The notes under the pieces are model-generated. The model had not been told where the DNA came from and searched no databases. It was given only the letters and a program-made list of their open reading frames with translations. This document shows positions 35,825 through 47,366 of a stretch of DNA of 64,000 nt, piece by piece. The position numbers and the translations under genes are program-made. Numbering within the stretch: the first letter of the stretch is position 1; each line of letters starts with the position of its first letter. The DNA comes from Paraphoma chrysanthemicola (Eukaryota > Ascomycota > Dothideomycetes > Pleosporales > Phaeosphaeriaceae): positions 372,001-436,000 of the forward strand of contig JAGMWG010000021.1 in assembly GCA_020744225.1 (NCBI GenBank), read 5' to 3'.

Positions 35825-36486
35825 TCTGTACTTGTTGTGCAAACGCTGGGCTTTGAACGTGCGAGTTTGTTCAGGCATCCAAAAGCTTGAGTCACGATCT
35901 GCAGCCAACTTATCCTTGTTTTGGGTTAGGTCCGGGTTCGGGCACGAGGCGTGAGACGGCAGACGACTACGCCGAATCTAAAGTGCTTTGGCATTCGATA
36001 TGATAAATTCAGCTAGGAACATGATTTGAGCTTTGCATTTCTGCATGGATCGTACATCGAGACTAGCGGCATTGACTATGACACTCTTGAAGCTACTCGA
36101 GACGCCTACACTCTCGGCTACCCAACAGACACTGCTGGCAGTAGATGCAGGACTCTTGCCCAAGTTTTTCAGCGTGTGTATATTAAGTCGCATGGCTGCG
36201 TAAGCCTCAAGTATAAGATTAGGGGAGATCTTATTCTTGAGTGGCTGAATGATCGCCGTGCGCAGATCTGGGTCTCTGTTGCAACGAGCACCAGCTCTAC
36301 GGCATTGGGCACTGTCACTGCGCTTTTGCCAGTTCCCATTGCTATTCCTGCCTAGCCATAGAGTGATCCGATAATAAAATGTCTCCATGTGGGGTTGATT
36401 GCATAATCGATTGACTCAAGTCAACTCGATTATATTGAATAATTATATCGTACTGTGAAGCAGGTTGAGGCCATCGTCGAGCAGGT

Positions 36487-37783
36487 TCAAAGTCCAGGTA
36501 AAAATTCTCCAAACCATTCTGGCATTTCCCTCGGCAACGTAGAGCGACGCTTCCTTGTGTAACCTGCATAGGTTGTAGATGTTCTGCCAGGCGTGCGCTT
36601 ACGTTTCTGAGACGCTCCGCGTACTGCTTTGCTTTTGTTATTATCAAGGTGGGCAAAAGCTCTACGCATTTCTGGATTCTCATCGTAGAAATTGGAGCTT
36701 CTTAGCCAATTAAGATAGTCGGCTGGCACTTGGTCTAATCTCTTCCCAGCGTACTTGTCGAGCTTGAGCGTAAATGATGCAAGGCCTTCCCCAGATGATG
36801 GGATTTGCGCATCAAGAGGGTGCAGACGTTCATACCTGGTGACTGCCATCGATAGTGATGGCTTCCCCTCGACAATGCCCTTCTTCTTGAGAAATTCGAG
36901 GTAGTCTAGTGGTACCTCATCCAAGGTCTTCCCGGTGTGGATGCCAAAGTCGAATCTATACTTGCACTGCAAGGCACTCAAAGAGATCGCTGAATGGGGC
37001 TCAGTACTGCTTGGACCTGGAGCGGCGATCATCCTAGCGGGTGCCGTTGAGGGCGGTGGTTTCACTTTAGCCCGCTGACTCGAAGTTGGGGAAGGCAGTG
37101 GTGCAAACGCTCGTTCGCCAGCATCAAAGAGCCGCAAGGCAGCACCCAAACCTGGCATACTGTCTGCCATAATTTGATCTCCGCGCAAGAAGGCGATATA
37201 GTTCTCTGGGACTTCTAGAAGCGTCTTACCCCGATGCACACCAAAGGGAAAGCGAAACAATGGTGCGGCCTCAGAGATCGGCTGGGTTAAGTGTTGTACG
37301 CTGGCTAGGCCGTGCGAGCATTGCGTTTGTGGCAAGTGCTAAGATCGACGTGGGACGTTCGGCTTCTGTGATGGCTTTGATGGCGAGGGCTGCGACGATG
37401 GAAATATATCAGAATATGACGGGCTACGTTTGGGTACTCATTGGTGTTCGCAGTGGCTGGGGCGCTGATCGCGCAATCTGGTGACTGGCTACTCTATTGT
37501 ACGAAGAGGTGACGGAAGTAGGACACGATGCTGGCAGACTACGCAATCCAGCTGTGCCAAATCGTATTCTAGAACATTTTTCTGACGAGGTATGAACATA
37601 TTTGACCTGCGACGAGGGTGGTGGCGTAGCTAAGATGTTCTGTAATAAGATGTTCACTTCGCGTTGTCTCAGGGGTTCTCGAGGTGTTGCGACAGGCTCA
37701 TGTCCTACTGCAGATTCAGTAGACATATGATCAACTGATACAAGATCGTCAGAGTGGATATCTGATCCATAGTCTGACGACAT
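36487..37783 (-). CDS. Protein with three DUF3820-like (QSregVF_b-type) modules
   Basis: The last exon, ending at 36487, encodes three copies of one module: FRFPFGVHRGKTLLEVP, YRFDFGIHTGKTLDEVP and FTLKLDKYAGKRLDQVP, each followed by Y-(x)2-(F/W)-L. This is the compact DUF3820 pattern (FGxxxGxxLxxxPxxYLxWL). The C-terminus is basic (SQKRKRTPGRTSTTYAGYTR). A probable first exon starts at 37783 (MSSDYGSDIHSDDL) and reads on for over 100 codons. The last exon probably begins after an acceptor near 37343, because an in-frame stop lies just upstream. I could not settle the intron joining them. The function is unknown. Confidence 0.6.
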
Positions 37784-37879
37784 CGCGGCTCGTGTGGTGT
37801 AGATGCGGGCGGCTGGGTGGGGACGAATGTTGTCGGGAAGCGTCGGAAACAGACGTGGGAAGGTGCACGTCCCTTCCAT

Positions 37880-38744
37880 GATTCAGTGCCAACTTGACGC
37901 GCTTTCAGCTGATCATGTGTGACTTCGCCTTCCATCAACTTTTCCATCCATCTTCAACCAGGAACACGAACACCGGTTATGCGAGAATTTGGGTATGCGG
38001 AATATGTCTGAACATCTTCCCATGTCTCCCACGTTGCTGCATGCCTCTCTCCGGTGCCGCCCACTCTAACATATCATGCAATTCTCTTTCCCATCCGAAT
38101 CAATAGCTTCCATCGCGCCTTCGCGGAGGACTGCTGTGTATTTTGTATCCAGCGGTCGTGCACCATCACAAAAGCGCTTTAATCGTGCGGCGCCGATAAT
38201 TTAGACTTCCTACAGACCTGCGAAGATCACCTTGGCATTGGTTTGGCAGACGTCTTTGTTCCCAATTTCTATAGTGCCATCACCCTCGCCGTTGGGTGCG
38301 TCACTCATTAAACTGAATTTTTCCTTTTCTTTTACAAGCAATAGATGGAGATACTTCTCGGAATGGCGAACCCTGGCTAATACAGATTAACCGCGAAGTG
38401 TGGGGACGTACTCGGCACAAATCTCAATGCGCATCCAATATACCAAGCCTGATCGACCGCTAGGCACCTTACGGTGACACCCAAAAACAAAGAGCTCTAT
38501 GCAACACAAGCCCTAAGCAAGAAAATGAGCCATTCGCCTTGTTCAAGGTGCTGTATGAGTCTATCTTAGCCGTCACCGGACTATGCAATGGTCTTGCCAA
38601 CGACGCAGGCCCAGCTGAAACTGTCTGGCACACTTTACACGCCCAGTATAAGAGGGCAACTCCGGCCTCAGTCGCTGAGAGACTCCACAAATACGGGAAT
38701 TCTATCATTCACACCTGCTTGCTCATCGTTTTCCCTTAACAAGT
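37880..38744. other. Intergenic region upstream of the small secreted protein
   Basis: No gene is supported. Several short plus-strand frames have no resemblance to known proteins. The last 100 bases are the promoter of the gene at 38745. The stretch marks the left border of the gene-sparse island that runs to about 45.5 kb. Confidence 0.45.
38647..38653 (+). promoter_or_regulatory. Possible TATA element of the small secreted protein gene
   Basis: A GTATAAG sequence lies about 95 bases ahead of the ATG at 38745, a usual distance for a fungal TATA box with a short leader. It is supported only by sequence and position. Confidence 0.35.
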
Positions 38745-39092
38745 ATGCTATTTCGCACAATATTCGGTGTCGCCACTCTGGCATTCTGTGTCGAAAGCAC
38801 ATATGTGAGCAATGTAGGCCGCCAAACAGATTGCGAAAAGCAGTACGGCACGTACCCCGAGTACACTGGACCCTGCGAATATGAAAGCAAGTTTCAGTCG
38901 TAGCTTTTGAAGGTTGAATTTTATTGACATATCTCCCAGATTGTGGTTCACGTGGCCTCAATTGCAAAGAAAGGAATTGGTCCGGCTGCGTTGGATGGCC
39001 AGCTTTTGGTATGTGCGCAGGTGCTGATACATGCAAAACTGACAAATATTTCAGGTTGTCCGTACAGAGACTGTGCGTGTACCAACTATTGA
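38745..39092 (+). CDS. Small secreted cysteine-rich protein (effector-like)
   Basis: Three exons, 38745-38886, 38940-39008 and 39055-39092, give 82 aa. The N-terminus MLFRTIFGVATLAFCVES is a good signal peptide. The mature part, about 62 residues, has eight cysteines, at TDC, GPC, ENC, LNC, SGC, FGC, RDC and ACT, suiting four disulfides. The first intron must use a GC donor (GAAA-GCAAGT); with a GT donor the cysteine frame is lost. All three exons then join in phase and end at TGA. I recognise no family. Small size, signal peptide and even Cys count are typical of apoplastic or antagonistic secreted proteins, but the role is inference. Confidence 0.65.
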
Positions 39093-39664
39093 GGGCGCTG
39101 AGCATCAGTTCTATGGATCGGAGACTTGCTAGATTTTGAGAAAAAGAGAAACAAAACTTGCATACGCATATTATTGGCTGAGCATACTTTTGCTCTAACG
39201 ACACTATCACATCCATGGTGTGGCACGCAAACATGATTACTCATCACATGCGCTGGTACTCGAGACTTGTTGAGGCCTGGTCTTCCTTGGACAGATGCGC
39301 AGATAAGCGAGCACGAATACAGATATACTTGGAATCTGCCAGCCGTTCTTTTGCTGACCTTACGAGCATCTGCAACTTGTTTAGTGATACGCCAATGCAG
39401 CGCACGGTATGAGCTCGAGACTAGCAGCGTCACCCGTTACACTTAACGTCATCGGCGAGAGGAGCGCATGGCAGTAATCACGATGAAGACTAATCGCGAC
39501 ACGAGGCCTTCGGTACGCACAACTCGACATGACTAGGCAAGTTTCTTGATATGGACTGTGAAACTCTCTAGTCATTACAAATCTGTAACTGCATACTTAA
39601 TGTGACCACGGTAGCAACGAATCTTCAGTAACAGAAGCAAAGTCACAATTACATCTAATTCGTC

Positions 39665-40340
39665 ATGGCCCAGACTTCTACCACAGAACGCTTTCTGACC
39701 GGCAACGCGAAATGGCGTCCATCATGGACCACTCCGGCTACCATGGGGCAGATGAGACAGGGCGCTGCATCAAATAAGCCGCTAATGATTAGTATGTGCT
39801 ACTTCTACACAGTGAACGATGCGCATGATGCGTGTCCTTGCGACCACGGCAAAGCTGACGTTCACACAAGTAACATGCATGGATCCCCGTTGCGAACCTA
39901 CTAAATTCCTCGGCGGTGAAGCTGGTCCATTTGCTACTGTCAGCAATGCAGGTGGAAGAGCTACTCCAGACGTTATTCGTAGCATCTTAGTTTTCCGGAG
40001 TTTGTTCGCTGCCAGCGAGAGCGCAACGGTGGCCGTGATTCATCACACTGGTAAGTGCGACCATTGCAAGCAAAGCTGGAGCACGCTTACTAACAATTAA
40101 TGAGACTGCGGAGTGACTTGCTTTGATGACCAACACGTCAAAGACGACATCAAGAAGAGAACGCCGGCGGAGGCTGCACGGGCGGACGCTATCGAATTCG
40201 GTACCTTTGCCCCCGAAGACTTTGAGGATACCATTCGGAAGGATGTGCAGACTTTGAAAGATGAGCAGATGATTAATGGCATTGAAATTTTGGGTTTTAG
40301 TTTCATTACCGAGACCGGTGAGCTGAGGCTGGTGTGCTGA
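39665..40340 (+). CDS. Beta-carbonic anhydrase-like protein
   Basis: Zinc enzyme for CO2/bicarbonate interconversion. Exons 39665-39791, 39871-40050 and 40105-40340 give 180 aa, short for the family but usual for a fungal cytosolic subgroup. Zinc ligands are visible: Cys with the Asp/Arg dyad in TCMDPRC, then His and Cys in VIHHTDCG. The SNAGGRATPDVIRSI segment between them is the family core. There is no signal peptide or mitochondrial presequence. Asp in CMDPR lies where active enzymes have it, so activity is plausible. Confidence 0.85.
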
Positions 40341-42206
40341 GTCGAGATGACAATCAGCCTCATTGAGCGGTGGCTTCCTACTGATGGATCACTAATCTTG
40401 CAAACCACTTGGGGATTCGCATCTTGCTTTGTTATTGCCTAACAGATCAAGTACATGAACGCAAAATGCCTATCGCTATGGATGAATATATAGAGTGTTT
40501 CATGGAACAATGTGTCAATCTAGTCAGCATGTATATCATGGTTATATGTCACTCTAACTTGACGAGCACCAGAGGGGTCCATTTCTCTGGTAGAACTTTG
40601 CAGCCAGGAAGTCTTCGAAGGACGAATTTTGCAAAGTGCCGTCTCTGCTCAAATATGCTATCTCTCAATGCCGACAACGGCCAGCTGTTATGAGGTAGCA
40701 TCAGGAGATGCACTGACTTATCATTCCGCCCTTGCAAAAGGGAGGGAGCCATTAGCCGTGATGAGAGCCGACGATGAAGCTGCAGGCCAAATGCGCGATC
40801 CACCTCGAGCTTCAACTTCGAGCATCATTAGCCTCTACGATGTGCTGTATTCAGGCTGGGGTAAAGTCATGGCTGTTGGCCCAGGCGATCACTTCGGGAT
40901 ACTGGCCGGCTACATTGACCTCTTCACCAGTCCCGGCGCGAACTTAAACAGTAACTTCCTACCGCAGTGCCAGCAACCATAACAATATTGAGCTATACTA
41001 TTTCCATGACTATCCAAGCCATGCAGACGACAAACATGTCTGCTCCCCAACACTTAGACATTTCGTTAGTTTTTGTGAACGAAAAAGGCAGGGCTACATA
41101 TCGCTAACCACAGTATTAGTCTTAGGATTCAATCATCGGATAACACTGCTGATCCGAAATCAGATCCATGTTTCCTCCCTACTATGTAACGCGTAGCGAA
41201 AGAGAATGAAATCATGGCCGAAAGGAAGAGATGTTTCCGGTCTCCGCAAACACGCTAGACTGGCACCGAAAAGGGATACGCCATCTCGAAAGCGGCTAGA
41301 TCATGTCGATCACATATGCCAAATCTGGCCGACTCCTAGAACACTAAACGCACCTTGTCCATGACGCGCCGTGCTTAGGGTGCCTTTTCCACTAAAAGAG
41401 CGGATCGAGTTCCGAAATCCCATCAGCTGCAAGATTCGGATCGGCAGGGGAGTGAGATAATTGACGTACCATTGATACCACACTGCAACTTGCAAATTGC
41501 ATTCACGCAGCAGCCAGCAGTGCATTTTATTCCTAAGCTTTAGTATTAAAGTCCCACTGCTGCATGCTCTAATTCTCAATCGGATAGGATGCAGGATGCA
41601 GGATGCAGGATGCACCGAGTTCCACACTCCGTCTCCGGCTGTGGCAGTGGCTTGCCCCTAAATTGACCGGAACATTGACAACCGTTGACTTGGATCCCGC
41701 TCCGCACTTCGCCGTGGTCGTCGGTCTCCAGCACAACTTTTGCGCGCTGCCGCGGATCGAAAGCTTCAAATTTAATTAGCGAATCAAGGGTTGTTGGAAG
41801 ATGAACATCCTATATCATTGGACGACAAACAGGACTACTGTTGGAGCAAGCAATAATGATCGACGGCTTGGCCTGAGCCGCTATCATACGATCGCCATCA
41901 GCAACACCGTGGAGGGCTACGCTGCATCTCTATCTCCCCCTTTCTGGCGCACTTCGCTCTGCGAATGTGTCAAGCTATGTGACGAAGGAGGCTTGGGTCG
42001 GCCTTCGAGTCAAGAAGCCGACGATCCATGAGAACGTGGAGACGAAGCACATCACTATCAATGTGGAGAAATCCTTTCTTTAAAAGAATCGTACAGCCCC
42101 AGATATCCTCTCCAGTCTAGATCTACGGTTCCATTCGTCAGTCACTCACTCCTCACCGCTTCACATATACAAGCCTAAATAATTTTTAAAATCTCAATCC
42201 GTCAAG
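40341..42206. other. Gene-empty stretch
   Basis: Nearly 1.9 kb with no supported gene. A 117-codon plus frame at 40629-40982 has no ATG-anchored domain or relative I recognise. A short tandem repeat lies at 41587-41614. From about 42160 the sequence is AT-rich promoter and leader for the next gene. Confidence 0.5.
41587..41614 (+). repeat. Tandem repeat, 4 x 7 bp (GGATGCA)
   Basis: Four perfect head-to-tail copies of GGATGCA lie outside any gene. It is probably a slippage microsatellite-type repeat, likely variable between strains. Confidence 0.9.
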
Positions 42207-42844
42207 ATGCGCTCCACCAGCTTCATTACTCTCACCTTGTGCGCACTCTCTGCCACGGTGCTGTCTGCGCCAGTCCCTCAAATCGACAACATCCTTGGCT
42301 CCATTACCAGTCCTGAAGCCGGCAACGGCAACAGCCTAATCAATAACGGCTCTGGAAATGGCAACGGCAATGGCAACAACAACGATGCTGGCAACGGTAA
42401 CGGCAACCAGAACGAGGCTGGAAACAACAACGAAGCTGGTAACAGCAACACCTTCAGCTTCGCCAAGACACCTTCGCTGGACTCGCTCAGAGACATCCTT
42501 AAGAAGCGAGAGGCTGGTCTTCTCGATCCGGTCGAGGGCATGCTGAGCAGCGTTACCAACACCGTCGGCTCGGTAACCAACCCTAGTGCTGGTTCGGGAA
42601 ACACTTTCCAGGACAACGGCAACAACAATGGACAGGACAACGGCAATGGAAATTCCGCTGGCGTAAGATAGCTGTACTGTAGTTTATAGCTATCGTTTGC
42701 TTACAGATGCGACAGAATGACAACGGCAACGGCAACTCTGCCGGAAACAACAACTCCGCAGGAAACGGAAACACTTTCACAGTGAGTCCCATTGAGCCCG
42801 AAATTGAATTTCCTGATATCAATATCGCTCCTACTATCAAGTAG
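42207..42844 (+). CDS. Secreted Asn/Gly-repeat protein
   Basis: Exons 42207-42662 and 42707-42844 give 197 aa. A signal peptide (MRSTSFITLTLCALSATVLS, cleavage near APVP) precedes a low-complexity region built on GNGN, NNN and EAGN units, encoded by degenerate GGCAAC repeats. A helical middle part with LKKREAG carries a possible kexin-type KR site near residue 100. A second Asn/Gly repeat region follows, and the C-terminus is IEPEIEFPDINIAPTIK. There are no mature cysteines and no GPI tail. The family is unknown; a structural or cell-surface role is possible. Confidence 0.72.
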
Positions 42845-43226
42845 GTTGATCCGGGAAGTGCAGTAATAAGACGTCTGCTAATGCGTGCTCCAGTTTGGCG
42901 AGAAATAAGCTTGCTTGAGCTTAAGAGAATGAGCAGGACAGTTGGTTAGTGATGAGCGATGCTGGGCGCGTCGACAATCTTGTGATTTCATATGTTAATT
43001 TCTAATGAGCGGAAGTGCGAGGCACAGCTCCTGGTCGCAATCCGATTCACTGTGTATATTTGGTGGAGTCGTTGAAAGTATATTACAATACGCAAGTTCT
43101 CGTCGTAGATTTTGCTCCAATATCATGTAGCGACCGGTGAGACGCAATTTGAGACTCATTCAAGATACGCTATCCATCGAAGCCAATCCATTAGTTCGCT
43201 TTGCTTGTGACCCAATCTGCAACATC

Positions 43227-44351
43227 TTAATATGTATAGCACAAAGTCCCACCTCTTGTATTCAATAATTCCCTCAGCGTCGCATTCCCCGCCAACCTGC
43301 CCATATTTACCTTGAAATCCAGCGTAACATTCTTTCCGCCATAATCGAACGGCTCAACTGGTCCACCAACCTCATTAAGTCTCCTCACAAGATCCTTCTG
43401 CTGCCATAACCAAAACACGCGATCAAGATTTCCATGATGCAAGTAGAACAACGGATCGCCAGGACTATTCGCCGCATTGCCAATCGTGCCCAGTACACCG
43501 CCGACACCAAAATGCCCGCTGCCGTGGATATTCGGCTGGTCGAAACTCGGGATGTTTTCGATGGCACGGGCGAAGCTGGTGTAGTCTTTTTGCACAAGGA
43601 CATTTTGGACGAGTTTGGGATCGGCAAAGGAGTTCATGATCCAGGGCACGAAGTCGCGCCGCAAGCAGTCTTTGGCGGGGAAGTTGAGCATGAAGTTTGC
43701 GGGTGAGAATGGACCACTTTGTACGCAGCCTCCGCCTGTGCCTCCAGTGATGTTAAGTGGATTTTGCTCGGCAGAAGGTGAGATGTAGACGCCATTACCA
43801 CCAAAGCCGTCGCTGGGGCTGAAGATTACGCTTTCGAACACGCGGGTCGACGTCAAATTCGAAGGTTGCGCATCGATGGACCAGTCCCAGTACCTTCGTC
43901 CTGTTTAGTCGACTACGACATTAATCGAGCAGAAAACCTACGGCTGGCCACCTGTATATCCACACTTTTCTCTCAACGCCTTCTCGTAAGTCGCTACGAA
44001 GTACCGATGCCAGAGAATGAAATGCCCCACCCAGTGGATTGATGGCGTTTGGCTGTTATGCACCGCCACGTGGTCGTCAAACCGGTTCAGTGCGCCTGCA
44101 ATGCCAGACTTGGCACTCTTCTTTGTCAAACATAGCACGGCATCGATGTATGCGTTCTTTTGTAGCTTCGATAGCTGTCTCCTAGCATGCATATGGTGAG
44201 AAAAGTGCTAGAGGTAGGATTAAGTACGAGCTCACCATTCGAGTCTTTTTGGTGGAAGCAAGCAGATGCCAGACTTAGAGGCTGCGGGTAAGGCTGCCGC
44301 AGATGCCACAAGTGCCAAGCACAGGGAAAAGAAACTGCTTAAAGCATGCAT
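43227..44351 (-). CDS. Secreted tyrosinase (type-3 copper oxidase)
   Basis: Oxidises phenols to quinones. Three exons on the minus strand, 44351-44236, 44181-43942 and 43893-43227, give 340 aa. A signal peptide is clear (LSSFFSLCLALVASAAALPA). The CuA site is H-x(n)-H-x8-H within DDHVAVHNSQTPSIHWVGHF and ILWHRYF. The CuB site is NIHGSGHFGVGG and DPLFYLHHGNLDRVFW, so all six copper ligands are present. The second splice restores CGYTGGQPYWDWSID. It belongs to the short secreted group without the C-terminal shielding domain of polyphenol oxidases. Confidence 0.88.
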
Positions 44352-44422
44352 CTCGGAGATTGTCTGAGACACTTGACAGCCGTCAGATGCTTACGACTGC
44401 TGCAGAGGTGGCAGCCACCATG

Positions 44423-44429
44423 CTTTATA
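44423..44429 (-). promoter_or_regulatory. Possible TATA element of the tyrosinase gene
   Basis: Read on the minus strand this is TATAAA in GCATATAAAGC, about 72 bases ahead of the tyrosinase ATG at 44351. Position and match are good, but there is no further evidence. Confidence 0.4.
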
Positions 44430-45558
44430 TGCGCCATGAGTTGATCATTTGCATTTCACACGCTGCTCCAAATCCTGGGATGCAGCGGTGAGCAAAGATT
44501 GGTCCTAGGGGCGATAACACACGCGATTTGACTCGTTGACGAATGTAAAGACTTTCCAGGATAAGAGGAAACCCCGGCCCTGCATTGCAGCCTCAGGCCA
44601 GCCGCGTGCTCTGTATGGGATGCAGTGGGGCGAAGTTTCCGTATTAATAGCTCGTACAACCACTAGAACAGTATGAATGGGCGAAAATTATGTGGCTTGA
44701 CTGCCCCATGCTCGCTACAGTTGTGTGACCCATGTCATTGAACCCGACCCCGCGGTGGCGTTACCTGGGTAAGACGGCGACCTCATGGCGAGGCTGAAAA
44801 ATTACAACAATGAATGTAATCAAACTAGTCGGACTTGCTCGGAAGTAGATCCCACGAGGATGTCAGGAGCCTAGTCTTATTGATGAGCAGAAAAGTGTAC
44901 AACAATTGGGAGTGCCGCTGCCGCTGGCGTCACTTGAGCTGCGTGTTCTGCCTTGTAGATCCTTTGTGCTCCGTAGAATCAGATCTCCTCGAGCGTACGG
45001 ACAGATCAAGCTTCTGCTGTATCCAAATCTGCAAGACGAAAACCATGAAGAATGAGTAGTTGTTGGTAGGTGGTGGTTCCCGACCCGACCTTGGGCGCAC
45101 GAGCCATGTCGGAGGAACAGTGATGAAGCCGCCCGCGGTCGCAGCGCCTCTGCTTTCATACATCAATCTAAGACAAGAATCATGATGTTGAAAGTATCAC
45201 GCAAGAAGAACGACCATGAAAGCTGCGATGGCAAATCTCACTTGGCACCACAATCACTTGTCATCGCTTCGCACTGCAACATTCATTACTTTCACACCAC
45301 ATGCAAATGCAACACTGACCTCGAATTTACTCGGGAAGGACTTCAATAAATGTATCGCGAGTGCCGCATGCGTATCAAAGATGAGCAAACTTAAGACCAT
45401 ACAGTTCTCACCTGGGACCAAGCATTTGCATATAACTCAGGTGATTTAGACGGGACCATCTAAGACCACGCCATGAACGAACAAAAAGCGACGATGTCTG
45501 CATGATGGAGTCAAGAAGTTGGAGTCACAAAGTATCGTTACTCCTGTGTGTACACAAG
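44430..45558. other. Gene-empty stretch
   Basis: Over 1.1 kb between the divergent tyrosinase and PTH11-like genes. ORFs overlap on both strands (for example 44863-45159 minus) but show no domain, signal peptide or splice support. It may act as a shared regulatory region. Confidence 0.45.
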
Positions 45559-47064
45559 ATGGAATACATCACTTCGAAGAATCGTTCTCGACAACCTATG
45601 TTCCTGGGCATCACCGGAACTTTGATACTGTTATCGACGATTGCAGTGTCTTTAAGGCAAGATTTATAACGAATACATTGACACTATTTCCTTTCTGACT
45701 GAAAGCTTAGACTCTACTGCCGAATTCGTTACATCGGCCTTGTCGGAGTCGATGATCACTTCATGCTCATCGCTCTTCTCATCGCAATTGCACTGGTCAT
45801 TATGAATGGGATACACGTCAGCTGGGGCACAGGGTTTGTCCCCATCTCAGTTTCTTGCGAACACCTAGACTACATCGATGCTGATAAGGTACAGCCAACA
45901 CGGCGCAGATCTCGATATGGCCATCATCCTCGTCCCCACACTCAAACACTGGTATGCATACCAACTAGTGTACCCCTTGGCTCTATTTTCCGTCAAAGCC
46001 AGCATCCTCGCCCTCTACCATCGAATCTTCCCGCAGAAGCAATTTCGCTGGATGATCTACTTCGTCGCTGGATTTGTCACAATCTACACAGTTGTAGTAT
46101 TTTTCGTGAATGTAAGCCGCCCACGTCCCCAATCCTGAACCAAATCCCAGATGAGCTAACGCAACTTAATGGGATTTAGGCTTTCGAATGCCGTACTTAT
46201 CCATCACGAGCCTGGTCCCCGAGTTTCCCTGCGGGATGCAATAACCTCCCAGCGTTGTACTTCTCGACTGCGTCTATCAATATCTTAACGGACGTTGCCA
46301 TCCTGGTGATGCCACTCCGAGCTTTCCAGCAATTGCATATGCAGCGCAGGAAAAAATGTACGTCTCGCCTATCGACTCTCAAATCCATTCATGTTTACAC
46401 GGAGATTTGAAACTAATCCAATGCGCTCACAGTCGCGTTAATGGGAATCTTTATGATCGGCGGCGTCGCAGTCCTCGCATCGATCATCCGCCTGTACGCG
46501 TTATGGGTATACACCACGACCAAAGACGTCGCGTACGATGCGATATTTGTAACTACACACCTTTCTTTCTCATCTCATAATTCCTCTTGATCGTTCCTGA
46601 TTCTTTCTACTCCTCTGCCTCAAACTCCGTCCCCTCACTATCCTCTTATAGCCGCTAACAAACCAAAGATCCTCCTCCTCTCCCAAATCGAAGTCAACAT
46701 CGCCATAATATCCGCCTCCGCGCCCGCCCTCCGTCCACTCATCGACAAGACATTCAAATCCCAGTCCCAGTCCCCAACGCACACAGGTTCCGATCCGCAA
46801 GGCACTACTCACGCGTTTGGTACGGAAACCAGAGATATTGAGTTGCAAGAGCGCATAGAGAGGGCAAGGGTTAGGAAAGTGGAGGCGTGGAGGGACAAAG
46901 AGAGAGGAAGGGGGCGGGTGAGAGACAAGAGCAGAAGGAAGAAGGAGAGCGGTCTGGAAGGAGAGATGGGGATTGAGATGGTGGATATGGGTGGAGATGG
47001 GGAGAGAAGGGGGAGTAAGGGGCAGACGAGGAGGCCGTCGCTTGTTGATTGTCATACGGGATGA
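45559..47064 (+). CDS. PTH11-like seven-helix membrane protein (fungal rhodopsin-like domain)
   Basis: Six exons: 45559-45656, 45711-45833, 45889-46111, 46180-46357, 46433-46548 and 46669-47064, giving 377 aa. The domain starts with helix 1 (GTLILLSTIAVSLRLYCR) and the conserved DDHFML ahead of helix 2. It continues with WYAYQLVYPLALFSVKASIL, the CNNLPALYFSTASINILTDV region of helix 6, and LLSQIEVNIAIISASAPALR as helix 7. This is the SAT4/PTH11-type domain of putative GPCRs that sense surfaces or nutrients. The C-terminal tail is cytosolic and highly charged. The first intron needs a GC donor (AAG-GCAAGA). An ATG 39 bases further in (45598) is an alternative start. Confidence 0.82.
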
Positions 47065-47366
47065 ATTTAAAAGATCCGCTACTGTTGTTGTTGCGATGGA
47101 AATCACTGGTCATTCTCATCAATTTCCTTTTCGTGGGTTCAGATAAGAATCACATCCCCTACTTTTCATCCCAATTTGATAAAAGCAATGAGGCGTGTCG
47201 TAATCGAATGTATTTCGTACTTCATTGATGGTAAGTGAAATCATTACGCTCTCGCAAAAGACGATGCCAAACTCCAATCCACCCATGACTTTTTTGCCGC
47301 ACGTGAAATTTTGGGAATATGCATACACCATCGTGACATCCATGGGTCGTGAAAAACGAAAAAGGC

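Noticed and set aside
40629..40982. 117-codon plus-strand frame
   Set aside because: It has no signal peptide, domain or splice support, lies in an otherwise empty stretch, and its length is within chance expectation.
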